A stretch of DNA of 64,000 nucleotides from Elephas maximus indicus (GCF_024166365.1 NC_064825.1:104918480-104982479), one strand, 5' to 3'. Shown: positions 33,377 through 46,859, counted from the stretch's first letter. Made by a program: numbers and translations. The notes: generated by a model not told the origin, from the sequence alone.

Positions 33377-36376
33377 TTCTTCTATTTGAGAACACTGCTT
33401 TAAAAATAAAGAATTTTGTTTTTCTTTCATGAAGTGAACATTGCATTCGTTTCACTCAAAAACACAAATGGAAATCTCCTAGAGGTTCCATTTTGTTCTG
33501 AAAATTATGCTTATGACTCTGATAGAATTCCCCTGACCCACATTCTTTGCCGTATATCTGTATGTAGTATTTTGTTTTCATTAAGTAGTTTTGTTATGCT
33601 GCTCAATCTTTTGGTGAATGACCCTCTGACACTACCCATGACATAAAGGGCTCTCATGATGTTATTTTCTTGTGTCTCTGTGAAAACCCAATGACCTTCT
33701 ACTAGTCGTCTTTCAAATAGCATGCATCTTGTCACTATGTCAGGGAATTTTTGAATCCCTCCTTCTAGTGTTCATCACTTCGTGGCAGTATTAGGCTTCT
33801 GCCAGTGTCCACATCTGCATATGTTCATATAATAGACATTTCCAAAGTTATCTGAGCACTAGAATTACGGCTTTCTAATGCAAAAGCTGTACAGAGAAGA
33901 CAAAAGAAGAATTGAAACATCTGAATTGTGGTGTTAGCAGAGGATATTTAACATACTATGGACTGCCTGAAGATTGTAATGAATTAATGTATTTTGAGTA
34001 TGATCATAACTAGATTTTATCTCACAGAATTGTGACAGTTTGCTAAGTCAATCTTTGAGGAAAAATGTAAATATATATTTCACTGTTTTCCACATATAGC
34101 TATGCCTAACATTTCTCTAATTCTAAAAGTTCATTTGGAAGCAGAATATGGAAATTGCATTTAAATTTTGAAAGAGCAATGTACTGTTCTTGATAAGACA
34201 GATTCTAATGTTGTAAAAATTAAAGTCAAGTGATGCTGACTCGAAAGAAACACTCATAAACATAAACTAACCTAAATTCTTATACACATTTATGATCAGT
34301 ATGTTTCAGTTAAGATGGTTTTGGTTTCAAATGACAGAAAACTCAGCTAAAAACTTTTTGAACTCTAAAGATATTTTTTAATTGGCCATCATAACTATAA
34401 ACTTCAAGGTTACAGCAAGCTTCAGGGTTAGTTGATAAAATGTATCAATTCTGTGTAAAGGAGCCATGCATGTAAGTAAAATTTTAGCTCAAGCAAAGGT
34501 AAGGTACCGGTTTGAAGTCCTAGTCAGCTTGAGTCTTGGTCCAAATGAGAATAAAGTGATTAAATTAAGACACATCCACTTGAATCAGGAGTTAAATCTT
34601 CATGTTGTGACTATTCATGAAAGCAATTGCTGATTGTGTTTGAGAAGTAGAGCATTATGGTTCTAGCTGATCTAGATTCAGGCTTAGATCTACAAAATCT
34701 GCTCCAATTCAGAACTGCAGAACTGCCTTTTCAAGAATAGGGAGGTAAATTTCAGTAACTTACCTAGTTTCAGTGTTCTTTGCCTCTGAGCCATAGGGTT
34801 TATTGGGTATGGACCCTCTAACAGTCAGAGTAAGGCCTTCTTCCACTAGGGATATGGTTAGGCAAGAGAATCTGGAGCTTGTTCTCCTTAATTTTGGAAT
34901 AAACGTTATCTGCCTTAGCTAAAGATTTACTGATATAAAACTCATAATTTATTATGCACTTTATTTTAGAATTTTCTCTTTACATTACAGACTTTTCTCA
35001 TTACTTGCTTGTCTGCTACTTTTTCTTGGCAAGACCCAAGTCTTTTTCCTCTAGGGATGTCTAGGGAAGGAAAGTATCCAGGATAGGTAATTCCATTTGA
35101 ATTTTTTCCAAATATTCTAACAATCTAATTTATAATGAACTTGCATGGTCTTTCATTTAAAACAGTGATGATGTAAAAAGCCACACGTTAAGTCTGCACA
35201 TATAAATGTAAGAATTATTTCCTGATAGAATGACCCAAGAGATTTCTGAAAATTCAAATTCCTGTCCAGGCTGGAGACTCTCTTTAACTGGTGTCTAATC
35301 CTGTAGATGTTCTCTTGTTATATTTTCTGTTGATACATATCTCTCATTTCTTGTAGGAATTTCTGGAAGGTCATGATTCTCTAATGAGGAAAGAAATGGT
35401 CTTTGGATATGCTTTTTGAATGACTGAATTGCTGAAAATTTCTGCTCCTATCTGTGAGAAAGCTCTGTCATTGACTTTTCTGAGAAGTTGAATCCCAGCC
35501 TTTGCCTTGTTAGGTATAGAATTAATAACTAGGGACAGAGTGTTACCCTAAATCCTCAATCAAAGTAAAGTAATTTCTGGTTCCTTCATAGTTACTGACT
35601 AAAAAGAGAAAATTTCAAATAACTAAATTGAGTGATTTTTCCTTTTTTGTTTGTTTGTTTGTGTCACTAAATAACAGACTTGGCCAGATTAATTTCCATT
35701 AATTTGCCCAGTTTTACATAGTCATGCAAACATAACATCCTCATTGTTCTTCGAGCACATAACCCAGCAGGTAAGAACTTTCAGCTATTTACTATTATTT
35801 TTAAATGTCTTCATGTTCCAAGCATCTACTTTTCATACATGTACAATTCTACAGTTATCTGAAAAAAAAAGTGATATGATGGGCAGCTTGTATGGAAGTA
35901 TGAAAAGTGTAACCAGTTGGAACTATTTCTAGATCCACTGATCAGCTACACATTGCCATGTGTCCTGGAATTGCAAATAAATACATGAGTTATCTACAAT
36001 TACTCTCAATGAAAGAAGCCCTGATTTTCAGGACCAAGGACAAGAACCAAGAGGTGAGTTTTTGAAACATCTGACATATGACGCTCATTAAAAATTTACA
36101 TGGTATATTGAAATAGAGCTAATTTCTTAAATACATTTCATTAGATTAATTTTGAACTTGTAAAATTAAGCAAGAGAAACACAGAAATTAACTACAACAT
36201 ACACAGTCTACTTGGCTTTACTATTTTAGTCTGATAGAAATTTACTGTCCATTTGTCAAATAACAAAAGAAGCTTGTTGTGCTTTACAAGTAAATCAATA
36301 GATTTGTAATCTTGGTTCATAGTACAAGTGATATGTTAAAAAAGATTTATAATTAATTTAGATGCTTTTGAACTAA
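33377..36376. other. Intergenic DNA between A2 and B2
   Basis: Aligned with 5.05-14.17 kb of unit 1 minus the L1, and with 56.45-59.41 kb. The empty site of the unit 1 L1 is about 35400 ('ggtctttggatatgcttttt'). No gene seen. Confidence 0.55.
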
Positions 36377-36547
36377 ACAAGAAAAACAAACCTTTTGCGG
36401 TCGTGTTGAGTGGATTCCAACTCATAGTTACCCTGTAAGGCAGAGTAAAACTGCTCCATTGGGTTTCCAGGGAGCCAATTGTGGATTCAAACTGCCTGCC
36501 TTTTGGTTAACAGCCATGCTCTTAACCACTGCACCATCAATGCTCCA
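36377..36547 (-). mobile_element. AfroSINE, minus strand, shared by all units
   Basis: Orthologue within the array of 14171 and 59411. Confidence 0.88.
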
Positions 36548-36682
36548 TATTTGAACTAAAAAAAAGAAAATTTAAAACTATGTGTTATATCAAGTGTGTC
36601 AGGGTGTAAAGAAAAAATGCCTGTTATGTCTGGAATTTTGATATGTGCTTTTAAGTGTGACTATTTTAAAATTATGACAACA

Positions 36683-36742
36683 ACCATATATATATATATA
36701 CACACACAAAATTAGGACAACTATATATATATAAAATATACA
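36683..36742. repeat. AT-rich simple repeat
   Basis: (TA)n and (CA)n with a repeated 'aattaggacaac'-like string. A similar expansion is at 59691-59790; unit 1 has none at the matching spot (about 14470), again grouping units 2 and 3. Confidence 0.8.
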
Positions 36743-37469
36743 AAAAGAAGCTGGTGATCAGGAAGTACCTTGCCTACTGCCACTTAGACTTATAAAACTG
36801 TAATTGTAATGCACTATAGACGTTATTTTTGTTACTATGGTATTTTAATTTCTATTTGTACAAAGCCATGTTCTTATAAAAATAAGTTAAATGATTTTTT
36901 TTTCTACAAAGCTGTACACTTAGGGGCTTAAGTTGAGAGCCTAGTAATCCTTTCAGTTTTCATAGTATCAAATCTTTGAGGACTGAAACTATAGTGGCAC
37001 TTTACATAGTGATTTTCTTACATGTAAATAACTTAGCTGGCCAAGAGAATATTTATTTCAGTGAAATCCAGCATTGATTATTACTAAGATTAAGGGAACT
37101 AGACCTTGCAGAAAATAAGTAGTTAAAAAACAATTAGATATAATCTATGTTTACCATTATATTCTTCAACAGCTGTGTCTTTATTAATCTACAGCTTCAA
37201 AAATGATAGAACTCCGGAATCACTTGGACATATAGAGTGCTCATTACAGCTGGTTTCTAAAAGAAAGCTCAAAATTCTTCTGCACATGTTCTTTACCCTC
37301 AACCAAATCAATATAAATGAAATCAGCCGGTCTACATTCAAGGTTTAGTAATTCAGCAGTTTTCGCAAGAATGAATAACCCTAAAGATTGTGTTTGTATC
37401 TATATGTGTAGTATTCTTTCTTATTTGAGTTTGTTTTTAACCATAAGTGCTAGAGCCTCTGTGGAATCA
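36743..37469. other. Intergenic DNA
   Basis: Aligned with 14.5-15.23 kb and 59.79-60.53 kb. No gene seen. Confidence 0.5.
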
Positions 37470-37648
37470 ATTTTCTTGTTTTTTTTTTTTTTGAAATTTT
37501 TTTTCTTTTTCCTCTTTTCCTTCCCTTCCTTTCTCTTTCTCTCCTGCTCTCCTCTCCTCCCATCTCCTCTTCTCTTCTCTTTTTTATTTTACTCCTCATC
37601 TCCCTTTTCCCCTTCCTTCCCTTTCATTTCCTTTTCTTTTTTTTTTTG
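37470..37648. repeat. Polypyrimidine tract upstream of B2
   Basis: About 180 bp of C/T on the + strand, about 2.2-2.4 kb before B2. A 219-codon open frame (37317-37976) crosses it but is low complexity and not kept in the other units. Confidence 0.9.
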
Positions 37649-38182
37649 CTTATGTTCTAGGATAGGCTCTGTGTTTATTTGTAATGGCTTTCCAAGAAGC
37701 CTCCTGAGTAACCTCAGGAAGCCTCAGAGGTTGGCCTTCCAGCACTCTTTCACTAGAAGAAATCTTTCTGGAGATTTCTTAAGAAAGCTATCCCCACTTA
37801 ACACATTAAGATCTCTATTACTTATGTATATTAATATCTTAAATATAATTTCACTGCTTCCTGATTTGATTCTTCTTTTCCATTTTCTACTCTTTAGGCC
37901 TCCATCTGATGGATGGGTAAAATCTTTTCCTTTTTTTCTGCTTAACTTTCATCAATACACATACCATGACAGGTAGATAGATATTCTGACACATATACAA
38001 CAAAGTAAATATTTCTTATAATGTACAGTTTTATTCTATGTCCAAAAATGTGTGTCTGTGAGTTATAGGTGTATAATATTCTTTTATAAGTAATATACTT
38101 TTCCCTAATGTGAGAAAGATCCAGATGATTTGTTTTGATCAAATATCCATAGAGAAACATTCAAGGACAATAATAAAAAGCT
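37649..38182. other. Intergenic DNA
   Basis: Aligned with 15.44-15.94 kb and 60.70-61.21 kb. No gene seen. Confidence 0.5.
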
Positions 38183-38430
38183 ATCGTTTATTGATTCTTT
38201 ATCAGGGTCCAGGCAGTGATCTAGGCACTATACATGGAAAAACACATACATAAAAACTTCAGAGATATGTACAATTCGTTTCCCCATTTTACAAATTATG
38301 AAACTGAGGCACAAAGAGGTTTATTAAGTTGCTCAAGGTCACAGAGATAGTAAGTAGTGAAGGTGGAATTCAAACACAGACAGGTTGCTCCAGAGTACAC
38401 ATTATTTGTTACTGTGCTATGCTCTCTCTC
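38183..38430 (-). mobile_element. MIR SINE, minus strand
   Basis: Clear reversed MIR core: 'ccccattttacaaattatg', 'gaaactgaggcacaaagagg', 'caaggtcacagagatagtaa'. Unbroken here, split by a SINE in unit 1. Confidence 0.88.
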
Positions 38431-39780
38431 CAAGGATGTCCTGAGTCTTAAATAGGTACCCAGTGAATGAGAAACCTTAACCATTATTTGCTCACTATAA
38501 CAATCAAATTCCAACACTGGCTAGCATTTTTAAAGTAACATTGATGAGCTTGGAGATTGTTGTTTAGTTACAAATACATAAATAGAAATATCCAGCAGAA
38601 TAAAATAAGATGGGGTTTCACTGATAGTATCACAGACAGTTGGTCTAGAAAGGATTCTAAGATCATCTAGTTTAATCCTTTACTTTCCAATGAGTAAATT
38701 GAGACAGATTTGTGACTAAATATAGAAAATAACTAAAACTCATACCTTCTTATACTACGTTTGGATTTTTCCTTTGAGTATGTTCCTTTTTGGAATTTTG
38801 ATATTGAAGTTCTAGTTCTTACCTCTCTCAGTGCGTAAGAAGTATTGTATGTAAAATCCTCTTCTGTTGTTTTCTACCTCTGTTTACAGTGTTTATTTTC
38901 TCTCCCACGGTTACCAAGCTCACCTGCAATGGATTTGAAAAATACTGGTTCCTAACGTACTAGTTGTTAATTGCTATGTGTCAGTTAAGTTCAGTTCAGA
39001 AATGTTTGCTGAAAATATAGATCATATTGTAAGCATACTCACCACAAATACTACCAACTCAAAGTACTGACTGCGTGTCAATAGAGTACAGAAGATTGTT
39101 ACTAGTTGTGGAATAAGCAAGGAGAAAATGGAAGGTATTATGGATCCTCAAGAAGAGACAATCTATGTCCAAATAGTTGCTACAGAATAATATACCAAAT
39201 AATTTTGTAGTTATCCGATACATTACAAAGTCCAGCCTCTTCAAATTTAATGAGAGATTCATAAAGAGTGAAAAACACTTGAGGCAGAAAAGACTGAACT
39301 TCTAATAATGGAATATTGTAAAATTTAGTGAGATATTCCTGAAGAGGGGTTGTTTTTGGTGCTATATAGATCCTATTGTAAAGGTACTCACCACAAATAT
39401 TACCAACTTGTTTAGAGTTTATTTTCAACACCAGATAATAAGTTTCTTCAGGGCAGAAATCTTTTCCCTCTCTGTCATTGTTGACTTCTGTACCAAGCAC
39501 TGTCATTTTTTAAAGGATTGTTAAACGAATGAATGGCTCTTGGGCCTCTGATTGATTTTCTCTACACAAGACCCACTGAGATTTAGAGATAGAATCTCTT
39601 ATTTGTAGGCTCAAAGCAGTCATCTGAGAAGAAGTAGAATTGTTAAGGGAAGATATATTAGGATCTTTGGAAGAGAAACTCAGTAGGTATTTCTAAATGT
39701 TTATTATGTATAAGCCACTGTAGATTAATAGTGAAGAAGTGCTCCATGACCTAATGGACATACTCATAATTGTCTTCGTG
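38431..39780. other. Upstream region of OR B2
   Basis: Aligned with 16.36-17.85 kb and 61.46-62.81 kb. It should hold the B2 promoter. No gene seen. Confidence 0.5.
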
Positions 39781-39793
39781 ATTTTATTACAGG
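39780..39793 (+). other. Candidate 3' splice site, B2
   Basis: gattttattacag|g, AG at 39791-39792, as before B1 and B3. Confidence 0.45.
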
Positions 39794-39843
39794 TCTTGTT
39801 CTCCTGAGCTCTCATCTCTGAAACAGGTCTTGTAGAAGAGTAA

Positions 39844-40838
39844 ATGGGACACAGAAACAATGTAACAGAATTTGTCCTCCTGGGATTCACTCAGGATCCT
39901 GAGGGCCAAAAAGTGTTATTTACCATGTTTTTGCTCATCTACATTGTGACAATGGTGGGCAACCTACTTATTGTCATGACTGTTATTGTCAGTCCCTCCC
40001 TGGGCTCTCCCATGTACTTCTTCCTTGCCTATCTGTCACTCATGGATGCTGTTTATTCCACTACTGTTTCCCCCAAAATGATTGGACACTTACTCTGTGA
40101 TAAAAAGACTATTTCTTTCCCAGCTTGCATGGGCCAACTCTTTATACAACACTTATTTAGTGGTTCTGAGGTCTTTCTTCTGGTGGCAGTGGCCTATGAC
40201 CGCTATGTGGCCATCTGTAAGCCACTGCATTACTTGACCATCATGAATCGACAGGTGTGCATTCTGTTGCTGGTGGTGGCCTGGGTTGGAGGTTTTTTGC
40301 ACTCTGTAGTTCAACTTCTCTTGTGTACAGCCTCCCCTTCTGTGGCCCCAATGTCATTGATCACTTCATGTGTGACATGTACCCGTTATTGGAACTTGCT
40401 TGCTCTGATACCAATTTTATAGGACTCACTGTTCTTGCCAGTGGAGGAGCTGTCTGTATGGTAATTTTTATCCTTTTACTAATCTCATATGGAGTCATCC
40501 TATGCTCTCTGAAGACTCACAGTCAGGAGGGGAGGCGCAAAGCCCTGTCTACCTGCAGCTCCCACATCACAGTGGTTGTCCTTTTCTTTGTTCCCTGTAT
40601 TTTCATGTATGTTAGACCTGTTTCCAACTTTCCCACTGACAAATCTATAACTGTGGTTTATACAGTTATCACTCCCATGTTGAATCCTCTGATATATACC
40701 CTGAGAAATTCTGAGATGAAAAATGCTATGGAAAAAATCTGGAGTAGAAAGTTAACCACAGGTAGAATAAGAATTTGCATCCACACTGAAAATATCATTG
40801 CTAGTTCTAAAGCAAGAAATAGGCAAAAATTATCATAA
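39844..40838 (+). pseudogene. Olfactory receptor B2, OR4A-like, single frameshift
   Basis: Good OR sequence with one visible lesion. Residues 1-159 are open and normal: [18 protein letters not shown] at 67, and [11 protein letters not shown] with intact DRY. At about 40319-40323 one T is missing (ctcttgtg against ctctttgtg in B3), so the frame shifts after Leu159 at the end of TM4 and stops at 40422. The rest ([10 protein letters not shown] to the TTGRI...KARNRQKLS tail) is fully open in the other frame to 40838. KALSTC, FVPCIF, TPMLNP and NPLIYTLRN are all present. This is either a young pseudogene, a segregating allele or a sequencing error in a T run. It is the best preserved of the B loci apart from this base. 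Confidence 0.9.
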
Positions 40839-41711
40839 TGAACAATTAAGTCAATTCAGTGGATTCTCTAGGAATACTTCTCTTTACTGATACAAAGGCA
40901 TCCAAAATGTAGAATGAATGATTCTTTGACATTACAGTTAAACGAATAGAGGCATTCTAGAGCCTGGATAAATGGCATAAGTATTTTTCCTGTTATATAA
41001 AAAAAATAAAACTAAGCTCACATTATAATTTTATTTTTCTCAGTATATACTGAAGCAGGACTTAGAAAAAAATATTTTTTTTCCTTTTAAAAAGACAAAA
41101 AAAAAAAACCAGATTACATTCAAAAATTTTCTATCATCCAAGTTAATGAGAAAACAATTTGGTCAACACTTAGAACAAATTTTTGAGGCCAAGGGTGTGC
41201 TTTTAAAATTTTATGGTTCATTATTGTATGAGCACAACAGCTTTTTTTAGCTCCACTATGCATTTTGTGTTTAAGATTATTTCTGTTCCTCTGGGCAGTG
41301 TCTATGTATTTACAATTCTGCATATTTTAGTGGGACATGATATTGTGTTTGTTTTGAGACACCATCAGTGAACAATTTTGATAGATGGGATGGGGTTGAT
41401 GAAGAAAACTCATTCTAAGTCTTGATTAGAGGTCAGATACTACTCTTTCACTTTGGATTTAAAAATAACACTAATCTAAGTTATAAACATATTTATATTT
41501 TCCTCTTTAGTTATTATGTGCATTTTTTATGATTCTGAAAAGATTACATAGAGCTTCTGTTTTTATCTTCATGAAATTGAAGATATGGAAAGAAATGTGT
41601 TATTTTGCATAAGCAGCATGTTTCCTAAAAGTTGTATTAAACTTAAATATTTTTTATGTAGAGAGACTTAGTGATGATCTGTTTTGGTAAAAACAAAATT
41701 TTGTTTTTTTC
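40839..41711. other. Intergenic DNA after B2
   Basis: Aligned with 18.9-19.75 kb. The hexamer matching the B1 and B3 poly(A) signal reads AATGAA here. No gene seen. Confidence 0.5.
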
Positions 41712-42075
41712 AATCCCGGCGGCCATGGTCCCCAGACCTTCTGTTGGCACAGGACAGGAACCATCCCCAAAGACAACTCATCAGACATGAAAGGGACTGG
41801 TCAGCGGGTGGGAGAGAGACGCTGATGAAGAGTGAGCTAATTATATCAGGTGGACACTTGAGATTGTGTTGGCAACTCTTGTCTGGAGAGGGGATGGGAG
41901 GATAGAGAGAGAGGGAAGCTGGCAAAATTGTCACGAAAGGAGAGACTGAAAGGGCTGACTCAAGAGGGGGAGAGCAAGTGGGAGTAGGGAGTGAGATGTA
42001 TGTAAACTTATATGTGACAGACTGATTGGATTTGTAAACGTTCACTTGAAGCTTAATAAAAGTTAATAAAAAAAA
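41712..42075 (+). mobile_element. 5'-truncated L1 3' end, plus strand, unit 2 only
   Basis: About 360 bp of L1 3' UTR ending '...cttaataaaagttaat' plus poly(A). Its last 130 bp or so are nearly the reverse complement of 7135-7265 in the 6.1 kb L1 ('gactgaaagggctgactcaa', 'aaacgttcacttgaagctta'). The first 230 bp are not in that copy. Unit 1 lacks the insertion (about 19760). Target-site duplication is probably a T-run plus C, hard to define. Confidence 0.9.
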
Positions 42076-42449
42076 TTTTTTTTTCTCTCAGCCTGCAGCC
42101 CATCCAGAAACTGCCCAAAACCAGAAAGCAGAAAGAACTTTCTCAGTGTAATATGGAACATTATCTATGCTTAACAAGAGTTTACTTTTCTAACTAAAAG
42201 AAAGACTTTGGAACTTCTCTTATTTTTAAGTTTTAGTGCATAATTTTTCATCTGTATCCAACAACATAGGCAATTCTTTATAAATCTTGTAGCCTCTTAC
42301 TTAGAATATTATCAAAATCATTGAAACTACCTGATTGTGCCTCTCTATTGCCATTTTCCACCTCTTCTCAGAAGCAATCTCATTCCTAATTTTTTAATCA
42401 TAGCTAAAAATAGTTTAACTCTGTATGTATCCACAAAGCATATTGTCTA
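42076..42449. other. Intergenic DNA
   Basis: Aligned with 19.79-20.13 kb. No gene seen. Confidence 0.5.
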
Positions 42450-45400
42450 GACTTTCTTATTCTAGTAGTTTCCTTATGGAATATTTGGTATTGTCTATGT
42501 GTAGGATCATATCATCTGTGAATAGGGATAGTTTTACCAATTCATTTTCAATTTAGATGACATTATCTCTTTTTCTTGCCTTATTGCTCTAGCTAGGACT
42601 TCAAGCACTAGGTTAAATAGGAGTGGTGATAAAGGGCCTCCATGTCTTGTTTGTGTCTTCGGGGGAATGCTTTCAGCCTCTCTCCATTGAGAATGATGTT
42701 GGCTTTTGGTTTTGTATAGATGTCCTTTATTATGTTGAGGAATTTCTCTACTTTCCTATTTTATTGAGAGTTTTTATCAGGAGTAAGTGTTGGGTTTTTA
42801 TCAAATGTCAATTGTGTTATCATGTGATTTTTTTCTTTAGTCCTATTGGTATGATGGATTATGTTGATTGATTTTCTAATGTTGAACCATCCTTGTATAC
42901 CCAGTATGAATCCCACTTGGTAGTACTGTATTACTTTTTTAATATGACAATGAATTCTATTGGCTGGAATTTTGCTAAGCATTTTTGCTTTTATGTACAT
43001 GAGAGATAAAATTTGGTCTGTACTGTTATATATTTTAAATGTATGTGTTTTGCTGGTTTTGGTACCAGGGTTTCACTGGCTTTATAGAATGAATTTGGGA
43101 GGTTTCCTTCATTTCTTTGCTCTGAAATAGTTTGAATAAATAGTAATGGTGTGAGCTCTTCTCGAATATTTGGTAGAATTCTCCAGTGAAACTGTCCAGG
43201 CCAGGGCTTTTATTTGTTGGGAGTTTTTTTTTTTTTTAACCCCATTCTATCTCTTCTCTTGTTATGCATTTTTCAAATTTTCTATCTCAGTTTTTGTTCA
43301 TTTAGGTAGGTAGTGTGTTTCTAGAAATTCGTCCATTTCCTCTAGTTTCTCAAATTTGTTGGAGTACAATTTTTCATAGTGTTCTGTTCTGATCTTCTTT
43401 ATTTTAGTTAGGTTTGTTGTAATGTCTCTTTTCTCATCTTCTTTGGGTTATTTGTTTCCTCTCCTGTTTTTCTTTTGTCAGCTTGCCAACGGTTTGCTGA
43501 ATTTTTTTTATCGTTTCAAAGAACTAACTTTTGGTCTTGTTGATTATTTCTATTTTTTTTTTCTGATATTTCATTTATTTCTGGTCTATACTATTTCTGT
43601 TCTTCTGTTGACTGTGTCCTCTTTTTGCTATTCCCTTTCTGTTTGTTTGAGTTGTAGAGCTAACATTTTGATTTTGGTGTTTTCTATTTTGATGTGTGCA
43701 TTCATTGCTATAAATTGACCTCTGAACACTGCCTTTGCTGTTTCTCAAATGGTTCGGTATGATATGTTTACATTCTCATTTGATTCTAGGAATTTTTTGA
43801 TTCCCTGTTTGATTTCTTCTATTAGCCAGTGGTTTTTAAGCAAGATGTCATTCAGGTTTCATGTATTTGATTTTTTCCCTTGCTATTATTCTTGTTGATG
43901 TCTACTTTTATGGTGTTGGGATTAGAGAGAATGTTTTCTATTATTTTGATGTTTTAGATTTTATCGAGGGTTTTTTTTGTCTTAAAATGTGGCCTATTCT
44001 CAAGAATGTTTCAAGTGCATTGGAAAAAATGCACATTTTGCTGCTGTTTGGTGGAGTGTTCTATATATGTCTATGAGGTAAAGTTCAGTGATCATGGCCT
44101 TTAGAGCTGTATTTTTGCTGTTTCTTTCTAGATGTTTTGTCCTTTATAGAGCGGTGTGTTGAAGTCTTCTACTATTATTGTGGAACTAAGTATTTCTCTT
44201 CTCCTTGCTCTGAGAGTTTGTTTTATGTATTTTGGAACCCTGTCATTGAGTGTATACATATTTGATTGTCATTTTAATCATTATATAATGTACTCCCTTG
44301 TCTTTATGATTGACTTTGCCTTAAAGTTTATTTTATCTAAGAGTAATATTGGCACTCCTACCCTTTTTGGTTACTGTTTGCTTGATATATTTTTTTTGTC
44401 TTTTTATGTTTAGTATATTTATGTCATTTTGTCAATGATATGTCTCTTGTAGACAGTACACTGATGAATCTTTTTTAAAAAATTCATTCTGCCATCCTCT
44501 GTCTCTTTATGGATGCATTTAACCAATTTATATTCCGTGTAATTATTGATAGATGGGTATGAGTTTATTGCTGTCATACTGTGCTTTTCTTATGTTTTCT
44601 TTGTTCCTCCTACTTTCCTGTGCTGAGTTCCTTTTGTTTGTGGATTTTCTTTTCTTTTCTTTCATTATTATAGATTTTGTGTTTACCGAGTCTTTATGTG
44701 TTTCTTCTTTTTTTTATTTGGATGGTTAGGTTTGTTAACTTTCTATGTGGTTTCCGTGAAATTAACCCTTATCTTCCTAACTCTGAATCAGTTGCTCGTT
44801 ACTTGATATTGCCTTGACATCGTTTCCATCCGAATGTTCTGTACGTACCTCATTTATTCTCCTTTTTATTGTTTTGACATTGTCATCGTTTACTGATTGA
44901 CGTTTCTGTTTTCCGTTCTGAGTCTTTAGCTTTGTTTTATTATTGAGAGTTCTTTACCTAGGTTGGTATCTGGCTGATACTGACCTATGTCCTAGACTCT
45001 GGTTGTTGTCTGATGTTGGTTCTCTAAAAAAATGTGTCACTTTAATATTCCTTGTAAGTTTGGTTTGGTTTTTTAGAATTCCCTGAATTTCTGTTCACCT
45101 GGATAAGAACTAATTTTGGTATTTTACTGGAGAGTTTTGCAGGATATATTACTCTTGGTAGGTAGTTTTATTAATTCAAGGTTTTATACATGTCACCCCA
45201 TCACCTTCTTGCCTGGATTATTCTTGCCAAGCAATTAGAGTTTAACCTTATTTTTCCTCTTTGTAAGTGACTTTTTGTTTTTCTAGTGCTCCTTTCTGGG
45301 TTCTTTCTTTGTCTTTGGTTTTGGCAAGTGTAATTATAATATATCACGGTGACTTTCTTTTGGAGTCCATCCTTTATGGAGTTCTTTGAGCTTATTGGAT

Positions 45401-46850
45401 GGTCAGTTTTTCTTCTTTCATGCTATTTTGGAAGTTTTCTGTCAGCACATCTTCAACAATCTTCTCTGTGTTTTCCACTTTCTACCCCTCCTCTGGAAAT
45501 CCAATCATGTGCACATTTTTGCTCTTGATTGTGTCCCACATAATTCTTAATTTTTCTTCATTGTTTTCTCTAATTTTTCCTCAGAGTGGTGTCCATATTT
45601 TTGTCTTCAATATCACTGATTCTGTCTTCTATTGTTTCAAATTTGCTTCTGAAGACTTCTATTGAGTTGTCTATTTCTGAACCTTTGGTATCTTTCTGAT
45701 TTCTAGTTGTCTTTTTTGCATGATTTCTAATTGTTTTTTCATTGTGATGTTTTGTTCTTGTATTATTTTCCTGAATTCTTCTATTTTCTTGTCTGTGTTT
45801 TCTCTTCTTTTGGCTATGTTATCATTGGTTTCATCTATTTTCTTTTTTCATGATTTTGTGTATTTTTTCCTTTTTTTTTTTTTAATCTCCTTCCTAATAT
45901 CTTGGAAAGCTGTATTAGTATTTTGAATTATCATGTAGTTCCACTGCCTTTTCTTCTACTGGAACTTTATCTGATTTTTTATTTTGGTCACTTGCTGGAA
46001 CCATCTTGTCCTGCTTTCTCTGAGACATTAAGGTCTTATTTAATTTATTGATTGTATATTTGTTTGTTTCATCCTGTTTTTTTCTCTTTTGTTTTGATGT
46101 CAAATTGGGTAGATTGCGCTTGCTTGCTGCTTGCTTGTTGTGGGCGCAGTAGCTCTCGCCACCTTGTCTGGTGGGCAGAGGAGCAGCAGGCAGGGTGAGC
46201 CCACTTCTTTCTACACTGATTTGGTGAGGTGGGTAAAGGTGGTCTGGGTGGGTGCTGTTTGCCTTCTGATGTTGTCCAGAAGTGTGGGAACATTCACAGC
46301 CCCTCACCAGATGGATGGGGTGTCAGATGGGTTGTGGTACAGGCTCACTTGCCAGCACTCAGCTGTTGGTCGAGTGGTGGGAAGGCATGTGCAATGGGAG
46401 TCTGGAGTGGAGGTTTGCCTGAATGTCAGGGATGCTCTAGCCTTGGCAGCTGGGAGGGGGCCCAGGTAAAGGGGAGGAAGCAGCATATGGGGCAGAAGGG
46501 TGAGGTGTGAAAAACCTTGTTTTTCTGGTTATGAAGTGTTCTGTATCCTGTTGTGAGCTCCTTGGAGTTGCTTCCCAACTTCCCTGTCTGGGGTCATTGT
46601 TGGGTGTGCTTTAAGATGGCAACACTGTTCCATATTATTTGACTGGGGACCTCCACTTCATGTCTCTCCTAGTTCCCTGTTTTCTGTCAATATCTTCTTG
46701 CATACAGCAATTGACCTAATTCCTTATCCCTTCATTTGATGGTTGAAGTTCCAGGATTGATGTTTGCATCTGTTTTCCTTAGTTTTTTGGGTCTTTTCTA
46801 TAGAGAGATGGCGTGGTGCATCTGTCTAGGACGTAATATAGGCTGGATTC
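42450..46850 (-). mobile_element. Old LINE-1, antisense, 5' end present, 3' end missing
   Basis: Same element as 20135-22766 but longer. From left to right in reverse order: RT part of ORF2, endonuclease part, long inter-ORF region (about 44.6-45.0 kb), ORF1 (about 45.05-46.0 kb, with coiled-coil-like sequence), and a more GC-rich 5' UTR (about 46.1-46.85 kb). All frames are heavily broken. Open frames in the 5' UTR part (46131-46510) are not genes. L1 copies usually lack the 5' end; this one lacks the 3' end, so a later deletion is likely. Confidence 0.85.
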
Positions 46851-46859
46851 ACATGATTC

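Noticed and set aside
37317-37976. 219-codon open frame before B2, with similar ones at 15121-15518 and 60442-60870 on one or both strands
   Set aside because: They cross polypyrimidine tracts, encode low-complexity Phe/Ser/Leu or Lys/Glu/Arg, and do not keep the same frame in the three units.
41684-41905. 73-codon frame after B2 and its 111-codon antisense partner
   Set aside because: It lies in the inserted L1 3' UTR, which is noncoding.
46131-46510. Open frames in GC-richer DNA after B2
   Set aside because: This is the 5' UTR of an old antisense L1; the frames overlap each other on both strands and look like chance.
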